Positions 34,074 to 42,398 of a stretch of DNA of 44,882 nucleotides are shown here, piece after piece. The stretch spans positions 1 through 44,882 of the forward strand of contig JAZQQG010000030.1 in the NCBI GenBank assembly GCA_045628945.1, read 5' to 3'. Within the stretch, counting starts at the first letter, position 1; the number at the start of each line of letters is the position of its first letter. Origin of the DNA: RGIG4034 sp045628945. GTDB taxonomy: Bacteria > Bacillota > Clostridia > Lachnospirales > Lachnospiraceae. The notes below the pieces were generated by a model. It was not told where the DNA came from, did not search any database, and was given only the letters and a program-made list of their open reading frames with translations. Both the position numbers and the translations under genes were made by a program.

Positions 34074-35471
34074 ATGGCGAATCGTACAAGTTCAAATACA
34101 CATAAAGTTGTTAAATATCGTAGACCTATTAACATCAATATTGGTTACTTGGCATTCGGTGCAATTTTTGTCTATATTGTGGTTTTGATTTTTTTGGCCA
34201 ATCAATCACATTCTATTGCCGGTTATGAAGTGAAGACCGGTTCTCTTGCTATTTCCAATACCTATCGTGCATTTGCTGTTCGAACGGAAGAAGTAATCCC
34301 TTCTTCTTTTTCGGGTTATCCAAATTTCTATGTTCATGACGGTGACCGTATTAATGTAGGCGGACTGGTGTATTCCATTGATGAAACAAATATGCTGGCG
34401 GATTTCTTAAATGACCCTGCGAATGCGGTATCGATTTCTGCGGAAGAGCGAGAAGAATTCTGTGAACAGTTACGTCTATATCGTAAACAGACTCCACAAA
34501 ATGACAGTTCCGGAATTCATGCTCTTGCATCGGATTTAGCCGTTACCCTTAAAAAATTTGATAATTATTCTATTTTTGAATATGTCGATCAGTTAAAAGA
34601 ACTGAAAAAAACAGCCGGATTTCATATGCTGTACTCTCAAAACAGTGGCGTGGTTTCCTATATGGTCGACGGCTATGAGAGTATGACGGTGGATGAGATT
34701 ACCGCTTCAACATTCCAGGAAAACAATTACGAAAAATCTTATACGATGAATCATCAGATTCTGACAGTGGGTGACCCCGCTTATAAGATTGCAACCAATG
34801 AAGTCTGGCAGCTGGTCATCCCGCTTACCCCGGAACAGGTGACTTCTTTAATTGACAAATCGACGGTTAAGGTAACGTTTCTTCGTAATCAGATTTCTTC
34901 CTATGCGGATTTTACCATCCAGCAGAAAGCAGATGTCGCTCTGGGAATCCTCACGCTTTATGATTCCATGGCGGAGTTTGTTTCAGAACGCTACATCCCG
35001 ATTGAAATCAGTACAACGGAAGAGACCGGGTTGAAAATTCCGGTAACCAGTATTGTCGAGAAGCAATTTCTGATGATTCCGATTGAGTATGTATTCAAGA
35101 GTGGTAAATCGACCAAGGAAGGCGTAAGCTTAGTTACCTATAACGAGAAAGGCGAGCAAACGTATTCTTTTGTTGAGGTCAATATCTATGCCGCAACCGA
35201 GGAAGAATATTATATCAGTGATGAAAAACTGCATCCCGGAGATATTATTCGTATGGGAGATTCCGCACAGACCTATACCATCAATAAATTCGGTTCCCTC
35301 ATCGGCGTTTATAACATTAATAAAGGATACGCGGATTTCCGACAGATTTCGATTCTCTATCAGAACAATGAATATGCAATTGTGAAGTCCAATACTCCTT
35401 ATGGATTAATGGCCTATGATTATATTGTTTTGGATGCTTCTAGTGTTGATGAGGATGACTTTATCTACTGA
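34074..35471 (+). CDS. HlyD-like single-pass membrane protein upstream of ylmE-sepF
   Basis: 465 residues. A basic N-terminus (KVVKYRRP) and one membrane helix (about 23-44, YLAFGAIFVYIVVLIFLA) are followed by an outer part with lipoyl/barrel-like strands: AVRTEEVIPSSFSGYPNFYVHDGDRINVGGLVYSI, then a helical stretch (about 115-190), then SGVVSYMVDGYE and barrel strands to the end. This layout resembles membrane-fusion (HlyD/RND adaptor-like) proteins. No ABC or export partner is beside it. Its position right before ylmE and sepF, seen in other clostridia as far as I recall, suggests an envelope or division role; this is inference. Confidence 0.75.
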   Translation: MANRTSSNTHKVVKYRRPININIGYLAFGAIFVYIVVLIFLANQSHSIAGYEVKTGSLAISNTYRAFAVRTEEVIPSSFSGYPNFYVHDGDRINVGGLVYSIDETNMLADFLNDPANAVSISAEEREEFCEQLRLYRKQTPQNDSSGIHALASDLAVTLKKFDNYSIFEYVDQLKELKKTAGFHMLYSQNSGVVSYMVDGYESMTVDEITASTFQENNYEKSYTMNHQILTVGDPAYKIATNEVWQLVIPLTPEQVTSLIDKSTVKVTFLRNQISSYADFTIQQKADVALGILTLYDSMAEFVSERYIPIEISTTEETGLKIPVTSIVEKQFLMIPIEYVFKSGKSTKEGVSLVTYNEKGEQTYSFVEVNIYAATEEEYYISDEKLHPGDIIRMGDSAQTYTINKFGSLIGVYNINKGYADFRQISILYQNNEYAIVKSNTPYGLMAYDYIVLDASSVDEDDFIY

Positions 35472-35486
35472 TTCTTTGGAGGAATT

Positions 35487-36194
35487 ATGAGTATAACCGA
35501 GAATTTAACCACAATACAAACGCATATCGAACAGGCAAAAAAGAGAAGTGCATTTACCAATCCCTGTACCCTGATTGCCGTTTCCAAAACAAAACCGGTA
35601 GAGATGCTTACGGAAGCTTATCATGCCGGCATCCGAGAGTTCGGCGAGAACAAGGTTCAGGAACTTGTTGAAAAATACGAATGTTTGCCGAAGGATATTC
35701 ACTGGCATATGATCGGCCATTTACAAACAAACAAAGTGAAATATATTATCGATAAGGTTGCATTGATTCATAGCGTCGAATCGGATTCCTTAGCGGCAAT
35801 GATTGATAAGGAAGCCAAGAAGCATGGGCGGATTATGCCAATTCTTGTGGAAGTCAACATCGGAGATGAGGAATCAAAGTTCGGAGTGAGCAAATCCGAA
35901 GCAAAAGCCTTTGTGAATTCTCTTCTGAAATATGAGAATATTAAAGTCTGCGGGTTGATGTGTGTTGCACCATATGTTGAAATTCCCGAGGGAAATCGCC
36001 AACATTTTGTTGCACTTCGCCAATTATCTGTTGACATCGCCAATGAAAACAAGGATAATATTATTAGTGGCAAATTGTCTATGGATATCTTATCTATGGG
36101 CATGAGCGGTGACTATGAAGTCGCAGTCGAAGAGGGTGCCTCTTTTGTAAGAGTCGGAAGCAGCATTTTCGGAGAACGCAATTACAATATCTAA
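35487..36194 (+). CDS. ylmE: YggS/YlmE-family PLP-binding homeostasis protein
   Basis: 235 residues, alanine-racemase-like barrel without the racemase C-terminal domain. The PLP Lys lies in IAVSKTKPVEML (near residue 32), followed by REFGENKVQELVEK, WHMIGHLQTNKVKYI, LVEVNIGDEESKFGV and LSMGMSGDYEVAVEEGASFVRVGSSIFG. These proteins buffer pyridoxal phosphate and have no known catalytic activity. TTTGGAGGAATT precedes the ATG. ylmE next to sepF is a common firmicute pairing. Confidence 0.95.
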   Translation: MSITENLTTIQTHIEQAKKRSAFTNPCTLIAVSKTKPVEMLTEAYHAGIREFGENKVQELVEKYECLPKDIHWHMIGHLQTNKVKYIIDKVALIHSVESDSLAAMIDKEAKKHGRIMPILVEVNIGDEESKFGVSKSEAKAFVNSLLKYENIKVCGLMCVAPYVEIPEGNRQHFVALRQLSVDIANENKDNIISGKLSMDILSMGMSGDYEVAVEEGASFVRVGSSIFGERNYNI

Positions 36195-36204
36195 GGAGAC
36201 CAGC

Positions 36205-36696
36205 ATGGGCATTATGGATAAGTTCAGCAATATGCTGAAGATTAATGATGAAGACGACGGTTATGATGAGTACGATGATGATGTTGAGGAGCCTGAAGTA
36301 GATACGAAGGTTCGTAATGCGTCTTTTAAGGAGAGTATTGAGCCGGAGAGAACCGAGACCAGACCTCAGCCTTCCCGTGTAACTCCCATGAGATCCGCAA
36401 GTAAGAAGACTTCCAATTTTGGTGGCAATGAAGTATGTGTGATTAAGCCTACTTCCGTAGATGAGTCAAGAGAGATTACGGATACCTTATTATCCAATCG
36501 TATCGTTGTTTTGAACTTGGAAGGATTGGATATGGACATTGCGCAGAGAATTATTGATTTTACTTCCGGATCCACCTATGCAATTGACGGTAATCTTCAG
36601 AAGATTTCCAATTATATCTTCATGATTACTCCGAAGTCGGTTGCGATTTCCGGTGATTTCCAGGATTTCATTTCATCCGGTAATTACAACGGTTAA
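36205..36696 (+). CDS. sepF: Cell division protein SepF
   Basis: 163 residues. An N-terminal amphipathic membrane-binding helix (MGIMDKFSNMLKI) and an acidic low-complexity linker (DDEDD-type run, about 14-35) precede the DUF552 core (about 75-155): VCVIKPTSVDESREITDTLL, VVLNLEGLDMDIAQRIIDF, GSTYAIDGNLQKI, YIFMITPKSVAI. SepF bundles FtsZ filaments and ties them to the membrane. It follows ylmE by 10 bases and ends before a hairpin terminator at 36722-36748. Confidence 0.95.
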   Translation: MGIMDKFSNMLKINDEDDGYDEYDDDVEEPEVDTKVRNASFKESIEPERTETRPQPSRVTPMRSASKKTSNFGGNEVCVIKPTSVDESREITDTLLSNRIVVLNLEGLDMDIAQRIIDFTSGSTYAIDGNLQKISNYIFMITPKSVAISGDFQDFISSGNYNG

Positions 36697-36721
36697 TTAT
36701 TAGTACAATTATTACGATAAG

Positions 36722-36748
36722 ACGTCGCTTTTGGGCGGCGTTTTATTT
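36722..36748 (+). terminator. Hairpin terminator between sepF and the DHQ-synthase-like gene
   Basis: A 7 bp GC-rich stem (36722-36728 with 36735-36741, one G-T pair) is followed by TTTTATTTCT. The next ATG is only 17 bases away, so either readthrough or a promoter upstream of the hairpin must serve that gene. Confidence 0.7.
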
Positions 36749-36764
36749 CTATTACGAGGTTATT

Positions 36765-37823
36765 ATGGCAGTGAATCTTTTGGACAGATTAGAATATATC
36801 TATGAGGAATCTTACGATTCCTTAGGTTCTTGTATTCGAAACAAGTTTAGCGAAAATACTAAGAGTGTATTAATCTACGATGCGAATCTTCCGGTAGAAT
36901 TGCCTTCCCAGGTAAAAGAACAATTTGGCGGTAAAATCGGTTTGGCGGCGGTTGCCCTTCAAAAGGATTCGTTTGGCAATGCCTTTGTAGCAGAAGAGCA
37001 GAAGGCTATGTTAATAGAATTAATGAATTCGCTTGTGTCTGAAACCGAGGCCGTACTTCTGCTTCAGGGCGGTAGCTCGCTTCTGGCGATTATGAATGAT
37101 ATTACAACCTGTTGTAAAGATTCCGAGAAGGAGCGCCTTCATCGAATTCTTCTTCCGACCACGCTCTTGTCTATGTTAGCGCTGCCGGAAGCCTTGTTGT
37201 CACCGGAGATGGTATATATTGCAACAAATTCCCTTAGCACCTTGCCGGAGTCGGCATTCTATGACGGTATTGCGCGCTTAAAGCAGATTGCTATGGTTCG
37301 TGATGCGTCAATCTATGAGAAACTGCTATCCGAGATGTATGAGGTATTCGATAAGGATTCGAAGACCATGTTGGCGCTGGTTCAAAAAAGCATGAAAGCG
37401 CTTCTCTCTTTATGTAAAAAGGACCTGTCGTTAAAAAAAGAAGGGGAAGTATTATCTTTTGGTAACGAGGGGACAGCGGCCCTGCAAGCACTTCAAAAGA
37501 AAAAGGGGGCGATGCTCTATCGAAACGGTGAGCTGATTGCTCTTGGTTGTATTCTCAGTGCTGCGATTTCCATGCATCGTGGTGTGCTTAAGAGTGATGA
37601 TTTCTATGAAATTCGTGATATGTATGTTCCGTTTAACCTGCCGATTTCCTTTACCGAGTGGAAACCGGGGAAGGTTGTGAATGAATTTATAAATTTCATG
37701 ACAGAGATTTCACTGATTGGTCTTCGTAAGGTTGGTTCTCCGGTTGTGATTGAGAATGTTACTCGTGATGAAATTGAGAAGGCTGTAAAAGAGGTATATT
37801 TTGACGAGAACGCAAACGATTAA
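36765..37823 (+). CDS. Degenerate 3-dehydroquinate-synthase-like protein
   Basis: 352 residues, cytosolic; GAGG lies five bases before the ATG. The chain follows AroB-type dehydroquinate synthase: LLLQGGSSLL (98-107) for the NAD GGG strand, ILLPTTLLSML (128-138) for the hallmark PTTLL, LSTLPESAFYDGIARLKQIAM (157-177) for LkTLPe..f..GlaEviKyal, LSFGNEGTAALQ (230-241) for LNFGHTFGHAIE, and NGELIALGCILSA (254-266) for HGEAVAIGM. The zinc ligands are gone: the expected Glu is Arg171, and the two His regions read Asn/Ala and Asn. The GGK..KN loop after PTTLL is deleted. Catalysis is therefore very unlikely. It sits between sepF and lspA; a structural or regulatory role is a guess. Confidence 0.7.
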   Translation: MAVNLLDRLEYIYEESYDSLGSCIRNKFSENTKSVLIYDANLPVELPSQVKEQFGGKIGLAAVALQKDSFGNAFVAEEQKAMLIELMNSLVSETEAVLLLQGGSSLLAIMNDITTCCKDSEKERLHRILLPTTLLSMLALPEALLSPEMVYIATNSLSTLPESAFYDGIARLKQIAMVRDASIYEKLLSEMYEVFDKDSKTMLALVQKSMKALLSLCKKDLSLKKEGEVLSFGNEGTAALQALQKKKGAMLYRNGELIALGCILSAAISMHRGVLKSDDFYEIRDMYVPFNLPISFTEWKPGKVVNEFINFMTEISLIGLRKVGSPVVIENVTRDEIEKAVKEVYFDENAND

Positions 37824-38397
37824 AGAGGACAGCGAATTTGTCTTAAATAAAAAAGCAGAACGGGCATATTCGATGAAGCGTCTTGTTCGTGATGCCATAT
37901 TGATTACCATTCTTGTGATTCTTGATCAGGTAATTAAGGCAATTGCCCGAAAAATCTGCAGTGGTGGCAAAGAATTTGCGATTCTTCCCAATTTTTTATC
38001 TTTTAAAATTCAGAAGAATCCAGGCGGTCCTTTTGGTTTACTGAATGACCAACCGATTCTCTTTATTTTGGTTGCAGTTTTCTTTTTTGTGGGAATTCTT
38101 TATATTATGGTACGAATTCCGGCTAAAGACCGTTACAAACCGTTACACAGAGGTCTTTCTGTATTACTAGCCGGAATTATTGCCAATCTGGTGGATCGTT
38201 GTTTCTTTTTATGTGTATTTGACTATATTTATATTCTTCCGATTCGTTTCCCGGCATTTAATATTGCGGATTTATATATAACGATCTCGGTAATCTATCT
38301 GATGATTCTGTTTTTGTTTAAGTATAAGGAGCAGGATTTATATTTTCTTGATATTCGTGTTAAAAAATATAGGGAGATTCGCAAGGATGACAAATGA
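37801..38397 (+). CDS. lspA: Lipoprotein signal peptidase (signal peptidase II)
   Basis: 198 residues if read from the TTG at 37801, where GAGG sits six bases upstream; the more usual length of about 174 follows from the ATG at 37873, which has a poor ribosome site. The longer form adds a charged cytosolic tail. Four membrane helices are visible. The motifs QKNPGGPFGLL (Asn-x-Gly and Phe-Gly), AGIIANLVDR and FPAFNIADLYI carry the two catalytic Asp (VDR, IAD). It removes signal peptides from lipid-modified prolipoproteins. It overlaps the preceding gene by 23 bases and rluD by 11. Confidence 0.9.
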   Translation: MTRTQTIKEDSEFVLNKKAERAYSMKRLVRDAILITILVILDQVIKAIARKICSGGKEFAILPNFLSFKIQKNPGGPFGLLNDQPILFILVAVFFFVGILYIMVRIPAKDRYKPLHRGLSVLLAGIIANLVDRCFFLCVFDYIYILPIRFPAFNIADLYITISVIYLMILFLFKYKEQDLYFLDIRVKKYREIRKDDK

Positions 38398-39331
38398 AAC
38401 GCTTCTGATAACCGAAGATTATGACGGAATGCGAATTGATGCAGCTTTGGCTGATTTGTTCCCGGATCGTTCCCGATCTTTTTTGCAAAAACTGATTAAG
38501 GATGGAGCAGTACAATGTAACGAAAAGGGAATTGCCCCCAGTTACAAGGTACATACCGACGATTCTGTTACGCTCTGTATTCCGGACAATGTATCCTTAA
38601 ATATTGAGGCGGAAAATATCCCGTTAGAAGTGTTATATGAGGATCTGGATCTTTTGGTTGTCAATAAGCCCAAGGATATGGTCGTACATCCCGCTCCCGG
38701 ACATTATTCACATACACTGGTCAACGCCTTGCTTTATTATTGTAAAGGTTCTTTAAGCGGCATTAACGGCGTTCTAAGACCCGGTATCGTTCATCGTATT
38801 GATAAGGACACCACCGGCTCCTTAATTGTATGTAAATCGAACGCTGCCCATCTTAAGATGGCCGATTTGTTAAAGGAACATAATCTGGTTCGCAGGTATC
38901 GTTGCATTGTAGAAGGGACATTTAAAGAGAAGAGTGGTATCATAGAGACAACCATAGGGCGTAACCCCAATGACCGTCTTAAAATGGCAATCAACGTGCC
39001 GAATGGAAAGCCTGCAAAGACCGAGTATCGAGTTCTTAGTGAGAATGGAGCATATTCGTACGTAGAATGTACGCTGTATACCGGCAGGACCCATCAGATT
39101 CGAGTACATATGGCGTCCAAACAGCATCCGATTGTAGGCGATCCGTTGTACGGGTCCGGCAAGCAAAATTCGGCCTATAAAGCATTGCAGGTACAGGGGC
39201 AGGTTCTTCATGCTTATTATTTGTCTTTTGAACATCCGATAAGCGGTAAACAACTAGAGATTATCGCACCGATTCCTGAATATTTCAAAAAATTATTGCA
39301 AGAGTATCGACTGGATATCATAAGTGAATAG
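38387..39331 (+). CDS. RluA/RluD-family 23S rRNA pseudouridine synthase
   Basis: 314 residues from the ATG at 38387, with AGGGAG about ten bases upstream inside lspA. An N-terminal S4 domain (about 13-65, MRIDAALADLFPDRSRSFLQKLI) is followed by the catalytic domain with the family signature GIVHRIDKDTTGSLIVCK (catalytic Asp in HRIDK) and GRTHQIRVHMASKQHPIVGDPLYG. It isomerises uridines in 23S rRNA. lspA-rluD adjacency is common in bacteria. Exact target sites cannot be told, so the symbol is left empty. Confidence 0.95.
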   Translation: MTNETLLITEDYDGMRIDAALADLFPDRSRSFLQKLIKDGAVQCNEKGIAPSYKVHTDDSVTLCIPDNVSLNIEAENIPLEVLYEDLDLLVVNKPKDMVVHPAPGHYSHTLVNALLYYCKGSLSGINGVLRPGIVHRIDKDTTGSLIVCKSNAAHLKMADLLKEHNLVRRYRCIVEGTFKEKSGIIETTIGRNPNDRLKMAINVPNGKPAKTEYRVLSENGAYSYVECTLYTGRTHQIRVHMASKQHPIVGDPLYGSGKQNSAYKALQVQGQVLHAYYLSFEHPISGKQLEIIAPIPEYFKKLLQEYRLDIISE

Positions 39332-39348
39332 AATAGGAGGGTACAACT

Positions 39349-39972
39349 ATGAATACTGTAATTACAATCGGTCGTCAATTTGGTTCTGCAGGTCGTGAAA
39401 TTGGCGAAAAATTAGCAAAAAAACTGAATATTCCTTTTTATGACAAAGAATTATTGACCAGAGCCGCTAAGGAAAGCGGTTATTGTGAGGAAATGTTGGC
39501 AAATCATGACGAGCGTCCCACGAATTCCTTTTTGTATAATCTTGTTATGGATACGTATTCCTTTGGTTACAATTCCACCAGTATGGTGGATATGCCGATT
39601 TCGCATAAAGTATTTCTTGCGCAATTTGATACGATTAAGAAAATTGCAGCTGAAGGTCCTTGTGTAATTGTCGGTCGTTGTGCAGATTATGCGCTGGAAG
39701 AAATGGATCATGTGCTGAATATTTTCATTTACGGTGATGAAAAATGTAAGATTCGTCGTATCATGGAAAAATATGACCTGAATGAGTCAAAAGCTAAAGA
39801 TATGATCAATAAAAAAGACAAACAGCGTGCAAGCTATTATAATTATTATTCCTCAAAGAAATGGGGTCGCGCCGAGACATATGATTTGTCGATCAATTCA
39901 AGTATTCTGGGCGTTGACGGAACCGTAAATCTTATCGCACAATTTGTGGAAGATTACGAAAATCGCCAATGA
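39349..39972 (+). CDS. Cytidylate-kinase-like P-loop protein
   Basis: 207 residues; AGGAGGG precedes the ATG. The N-terminal loop ITIGRQFGSAGREIGEKLA (residues about 5-23) is the Gly-Arg-Gln-Phe-Gly-Ser-Gly/Ala-Gly variant of a P-loop used by the cytidylate kinase-like family. DKELLTRAA, CVIVGRCADYAL and DKQRASYYNYYSSKKWG follow. True Cmk has a different core; members of this family are mostly uncharacterised small kinases. It ends the forward run and is followed by a strong terminator. Confidence 0.88.
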   Translation: MNTVITIGRQFGSAGREIGEKLAKKLNIPFYDKELLTRAAKESGYCEEMLANHDERPTNSFLYNLVMDTYSFGYNSTSMVDMPISHKVFLAQFDTIKKIAAEGPCVIVGRCADYALEEMDHVLNIFIYGDEKCKIRRIMEKYDLNESKAKDMINKKDKQRASYYNYYSSKKWGRAETYDLSINSSILGVDGTVNLIAQFVEDYENRQ

Positions 39973-40021
39973 CTTTTATTCGCAAAAGACAACTTTAACG
40001 AAAAGTATACATCCAAAAATT

Positions 40022-40070
40022 AACACCACCCGGTGCCGGAATTCGTTCCGTTTTCGGGTGGTGTTTTGTT
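40022..40070. terminator. Bidirectional terminator between convergent genes
   Basis: A perfect 11 bp GC-rich stem (40022-40032 with 40055-40065) is followed by T residues on the + strand. On the - strand it is followed by a TTAATTTTT tract. It separates the cytidylate-kinase-like gene from the convergent permease gene. Confidence 0.85.
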
Positions 40071-40094
40071 TATGAATGAATTATTTTAATTTAC

Positions 40095-41579
40095 TTATTC
40101 CTTTGAATTTTCATCATCCTGCGTTTTCATTTTTTTTGCTTTACGAACATCTCTACGATATTTGAATTTTGAGAATAATTTAGACAAGCGAGAAGGCTTT
40201 TTCTCAACAGGAGTTACATCTTCCTCGGATTCTTCATTATATTCAAAATGTCCGTCATGATATCCTTTGACATTTGTATAGGAATGACTGTCCACGGGCA
40301 TTCCTTTTTTATCAAGGGATTTTGCGAAAGCATTCTTAAGGAATGCAAAAATAATTGCAAACAACGGTACGCCGATAAACATACCAAAGATTCCAAAGAT
40401 TCCGCCAAATAATGTAATTGCAAACACAACCCAGAAACTCGTTAATCCGGTCGAATATCCAAGAATCTTAGGACCGATGATATTACCGTCAATTTGCTGT
40501 AAAATCAGAATAAATATAATGAAATACAGGCAATCGATCGGACTGATCAAAAGGATTAATAATGCGCTGGGAATTGCGCCTAAAAACGGTCCAAAATAAG
40601 GAATTACATTCGTAACGCCGACAATAACGGAAATTAACAACGGATATGGTGTACGCATAATTGACGTACCGATAAAACATAAAATTCCGATGATAATGGA
40701 ATCTACAACCTTACCGGTAATAAAACCAATAAAGGTATTATGAATAAAACGCATTTCCTTTATAAATGCATTAGCAATTTTTGTGTTAAAAATCGCATAT
40801 ACAGCCTTTTTGCCCTGGCCGACATGTAATTCCTTGCTTGCTAACAAATAAACGGAAATAATAACACCAATCAGGGAATTTAATATGATTCTAACAATAC
40901 CGAATGCACCGGAGAAAATGGAACCAAAGAAGGAACCAAAAAAGGTACCGGCACTTGATATATATTTATCAATGTCAACATTTTGATTAATCCAGGCAAT
41001 CACAGATTCTGTATCAAAGGAAAAACTGTTCTCATCAAAGAACTCCTGAATTGCCGGATATTTGTTGTAAATATCATCCAGCCAATTGCCAATATTCTGC
41101 ACATAGGTACCGGATTGCTTAAACAAATTCGTAATACTATCAATAAATTCAGGGATTACGGATGCAATTAAGCCATAAACAACAGTCCAGAACAGAATCA
41201 TTGTAATGATAATGGAATTCACTCGAATTCGCTTCTTTACTTTCAAAGAAGGAATATACGGAGCTGCTTCAACGGGAGTATCGTTCTCAGGATCCTCCGC
41301 CATAGATTCCTGCATACGAATCATTTTTCGATTGTAACGCCATTGATTCCAAGGGAAAAAGACTTTTTTCTCCAGGAAATTCACAATCGGCGACAATATG
41401 TAAGCCAATACAAAACCAATGATAATCGGTGATAATATCTTCGTAATTTTAGAAATTGTATATCGGATAATAAAGCCGTGAAACATTATAAAATATACAA
41501 TCATAATTGCTACCGCAACAGTAAATACAGTAACACCCCAATATAGATATTTCTTATCCCATTTGAATTTCATCCGCAT
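40095..41579 (-). CDS. AI-2E/PerM-family membrane permease
   Basis: 494 residues; the reverse-strand ATG at 41579 has AAAGGGAG upstream. Eight or so membrane helices show the family pattern: a first pair ending IGFVLAYILSPIVNFLEKK, a long loop rich in acidic residues (about 85-115), GIIGSV-like helices with FITGKVVDSIIIGILCFIG, the ISVIVGVTNVIPYFGPFLGAIP motif, and QQIDGNIIGPKILGYSTGL. Known relatives export signalling molecules or act as Na+/H+ antiporters; the substrate is not known here. The C-terminal tail (about 415-494) is charged with Lys-rich repeats. It is the only long - strand gene and is divergent from ttcA. Confidence 0.92.
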   Translation of the reverse strand: MRMKFKWDKKYLYWGVTVFTVAVAIMIVYFIMFHGFIIRYTISKITKILSPIIIGFVLAYILSPIVNFLEKKVFFPWNQWRYNRKMIRMQESMAEDPENDTPVEAAPYIPSLKVKKRIRVNSIIITMILFWTVVYGLIASVIPEFIDSITNLFKQSGTYVQNIGNWLDDIYNKYPAIQEFFDENSFSFDTESVIAWINQNVDIDKYISSAGTFFGSFFGSIFSGAFGIVRIILNSLIGVIISVYLLASKELHVGQGKKAVYAIFNTKIANAFIKEMRFIHNTFIGFITGKVVDSIIIGILCFIGTSIMRTPYPLLISVIVGVTNVIPYFGPFLGAIPSALLILLISPIDCLYFIIFILILQQIDGNIIGPKILGYSTGLTSFWVVFAITLFGGIFGIFGMFIGVPLFAIIFAFLKNAFAKSLDKKGMPVDSHSYTNVKGYHDGHFEYNEESEEDVTPVEKKPSRLSKLFSKFKYRRDVRKAKKMKTQDDENSKE

Positions 41580-41686
41580 TTCACTCCCTTTTACAAGTGA
41601 TTTCCATAAAAAAGTATATCATATCATAAAGAATTGGGATATAATTATTTTGTGGTTTTTAACGAATAATTGAAGGGGAATTCAGC

Positions 41687-42397
41687 ATGTCAATTCGTAA
41701 AATTGAGTCTTTAACAAGACAGGCTTTACAAGATTATTCCATGATTCAAGCCGGTGACCGTATTGCCGTTGGGATCTCCGGCGGTAAAGATTCACTTACT
41801 CTTCTCGCCACGCTGGCCGCTCTTCGCCGTTATTACCCGGAATCTTTTGAATTGATCGGAATTACTGTGGATCTTGGTTTTAGGAATCAAGACTTTGATA
41901 AAATCAAAATTTTCTGTGAATCTCTTTCGGTTCCCTATTATTGCATCCATACACAAATTGCCGAAATAATATTTGATGCGCGTAAGGAGGAAAATCCTTG
42001 TTCTCTTTGTGCCAAGATGCGAAAAGGGGCGATGTTAGACCGTTTGGTTGAATTGAAGTTGAATAAACTGGCCTTTGCTCATCATATGGATGATTTCATT
42101 GAAACAATGTACCTTTCGCTTCTGTATGAAGGGCGTTTTCATACCTTCTCTCCTGTTACCTTTTATGAAGATCGCGGAATATCCATTATACGCCCGTTAT
42201 TATATGTGGAAGAACGTGAGGTGATAAAAACTGCTCACGAAATGCAATATCCGATTGCAAAAAGCAATTGTCCGGTGGATGGTTCAACCAAACGAGAATA
42301 TGTTAAGAACCTCCTTAAACAGATGTATCATGAAAATCCGGGATTAAAAAAACGTTTATTTCATGCAATAACAAAAGATGAAATCTGGAAGGATTAA
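41687..42397 (+). CDS. ttcA: tRNA 2-thiocytidine (s2C32) biosynthesis protein TtcA-like
   Basis: 236 residues; GAAGGGGA precedes the ATG. The PP-loop GISGGKDSLTLLA (residues about 29-41), the cluster Cys pair CSLCAKMRKG (near 105-114) and a third Cys in SNCPVDG (near 192) fit TtcA, an Fe-S, ATP-dependent tRNA thiolase. LAFAHHMDDFIETMYLSLLYEGRF is the matching TtcA/TilS-family segment. The protein is shorter than E. coli TtcA (311) as expected for firmicute forms. It is divergent from the permease gene and followed by a recombinase one base after its stop. Confidence 0.9.
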   Translation: MSIRKIESLTRQALQDYSMIQAGDRIAVGISGGKDSLTLLATLAALRRYYPESFELIGITVDLGFRNQDFDKIKIFCESLSVPYYCIHTQIAEIIFDARKEENPCSLCAKMRKGAMLDRLVELKLNKLAFAHHMDDFIETMYLSLLYEGRFHTFSPVTFYEDRGISIIRPLLYVEEREVIKTAHEMQYPIAKSNCPVDGSTKREYVKNLLKQMYHENPGLKKRLFHAITKDEIWKD

Positions 42398-42398
42398 T

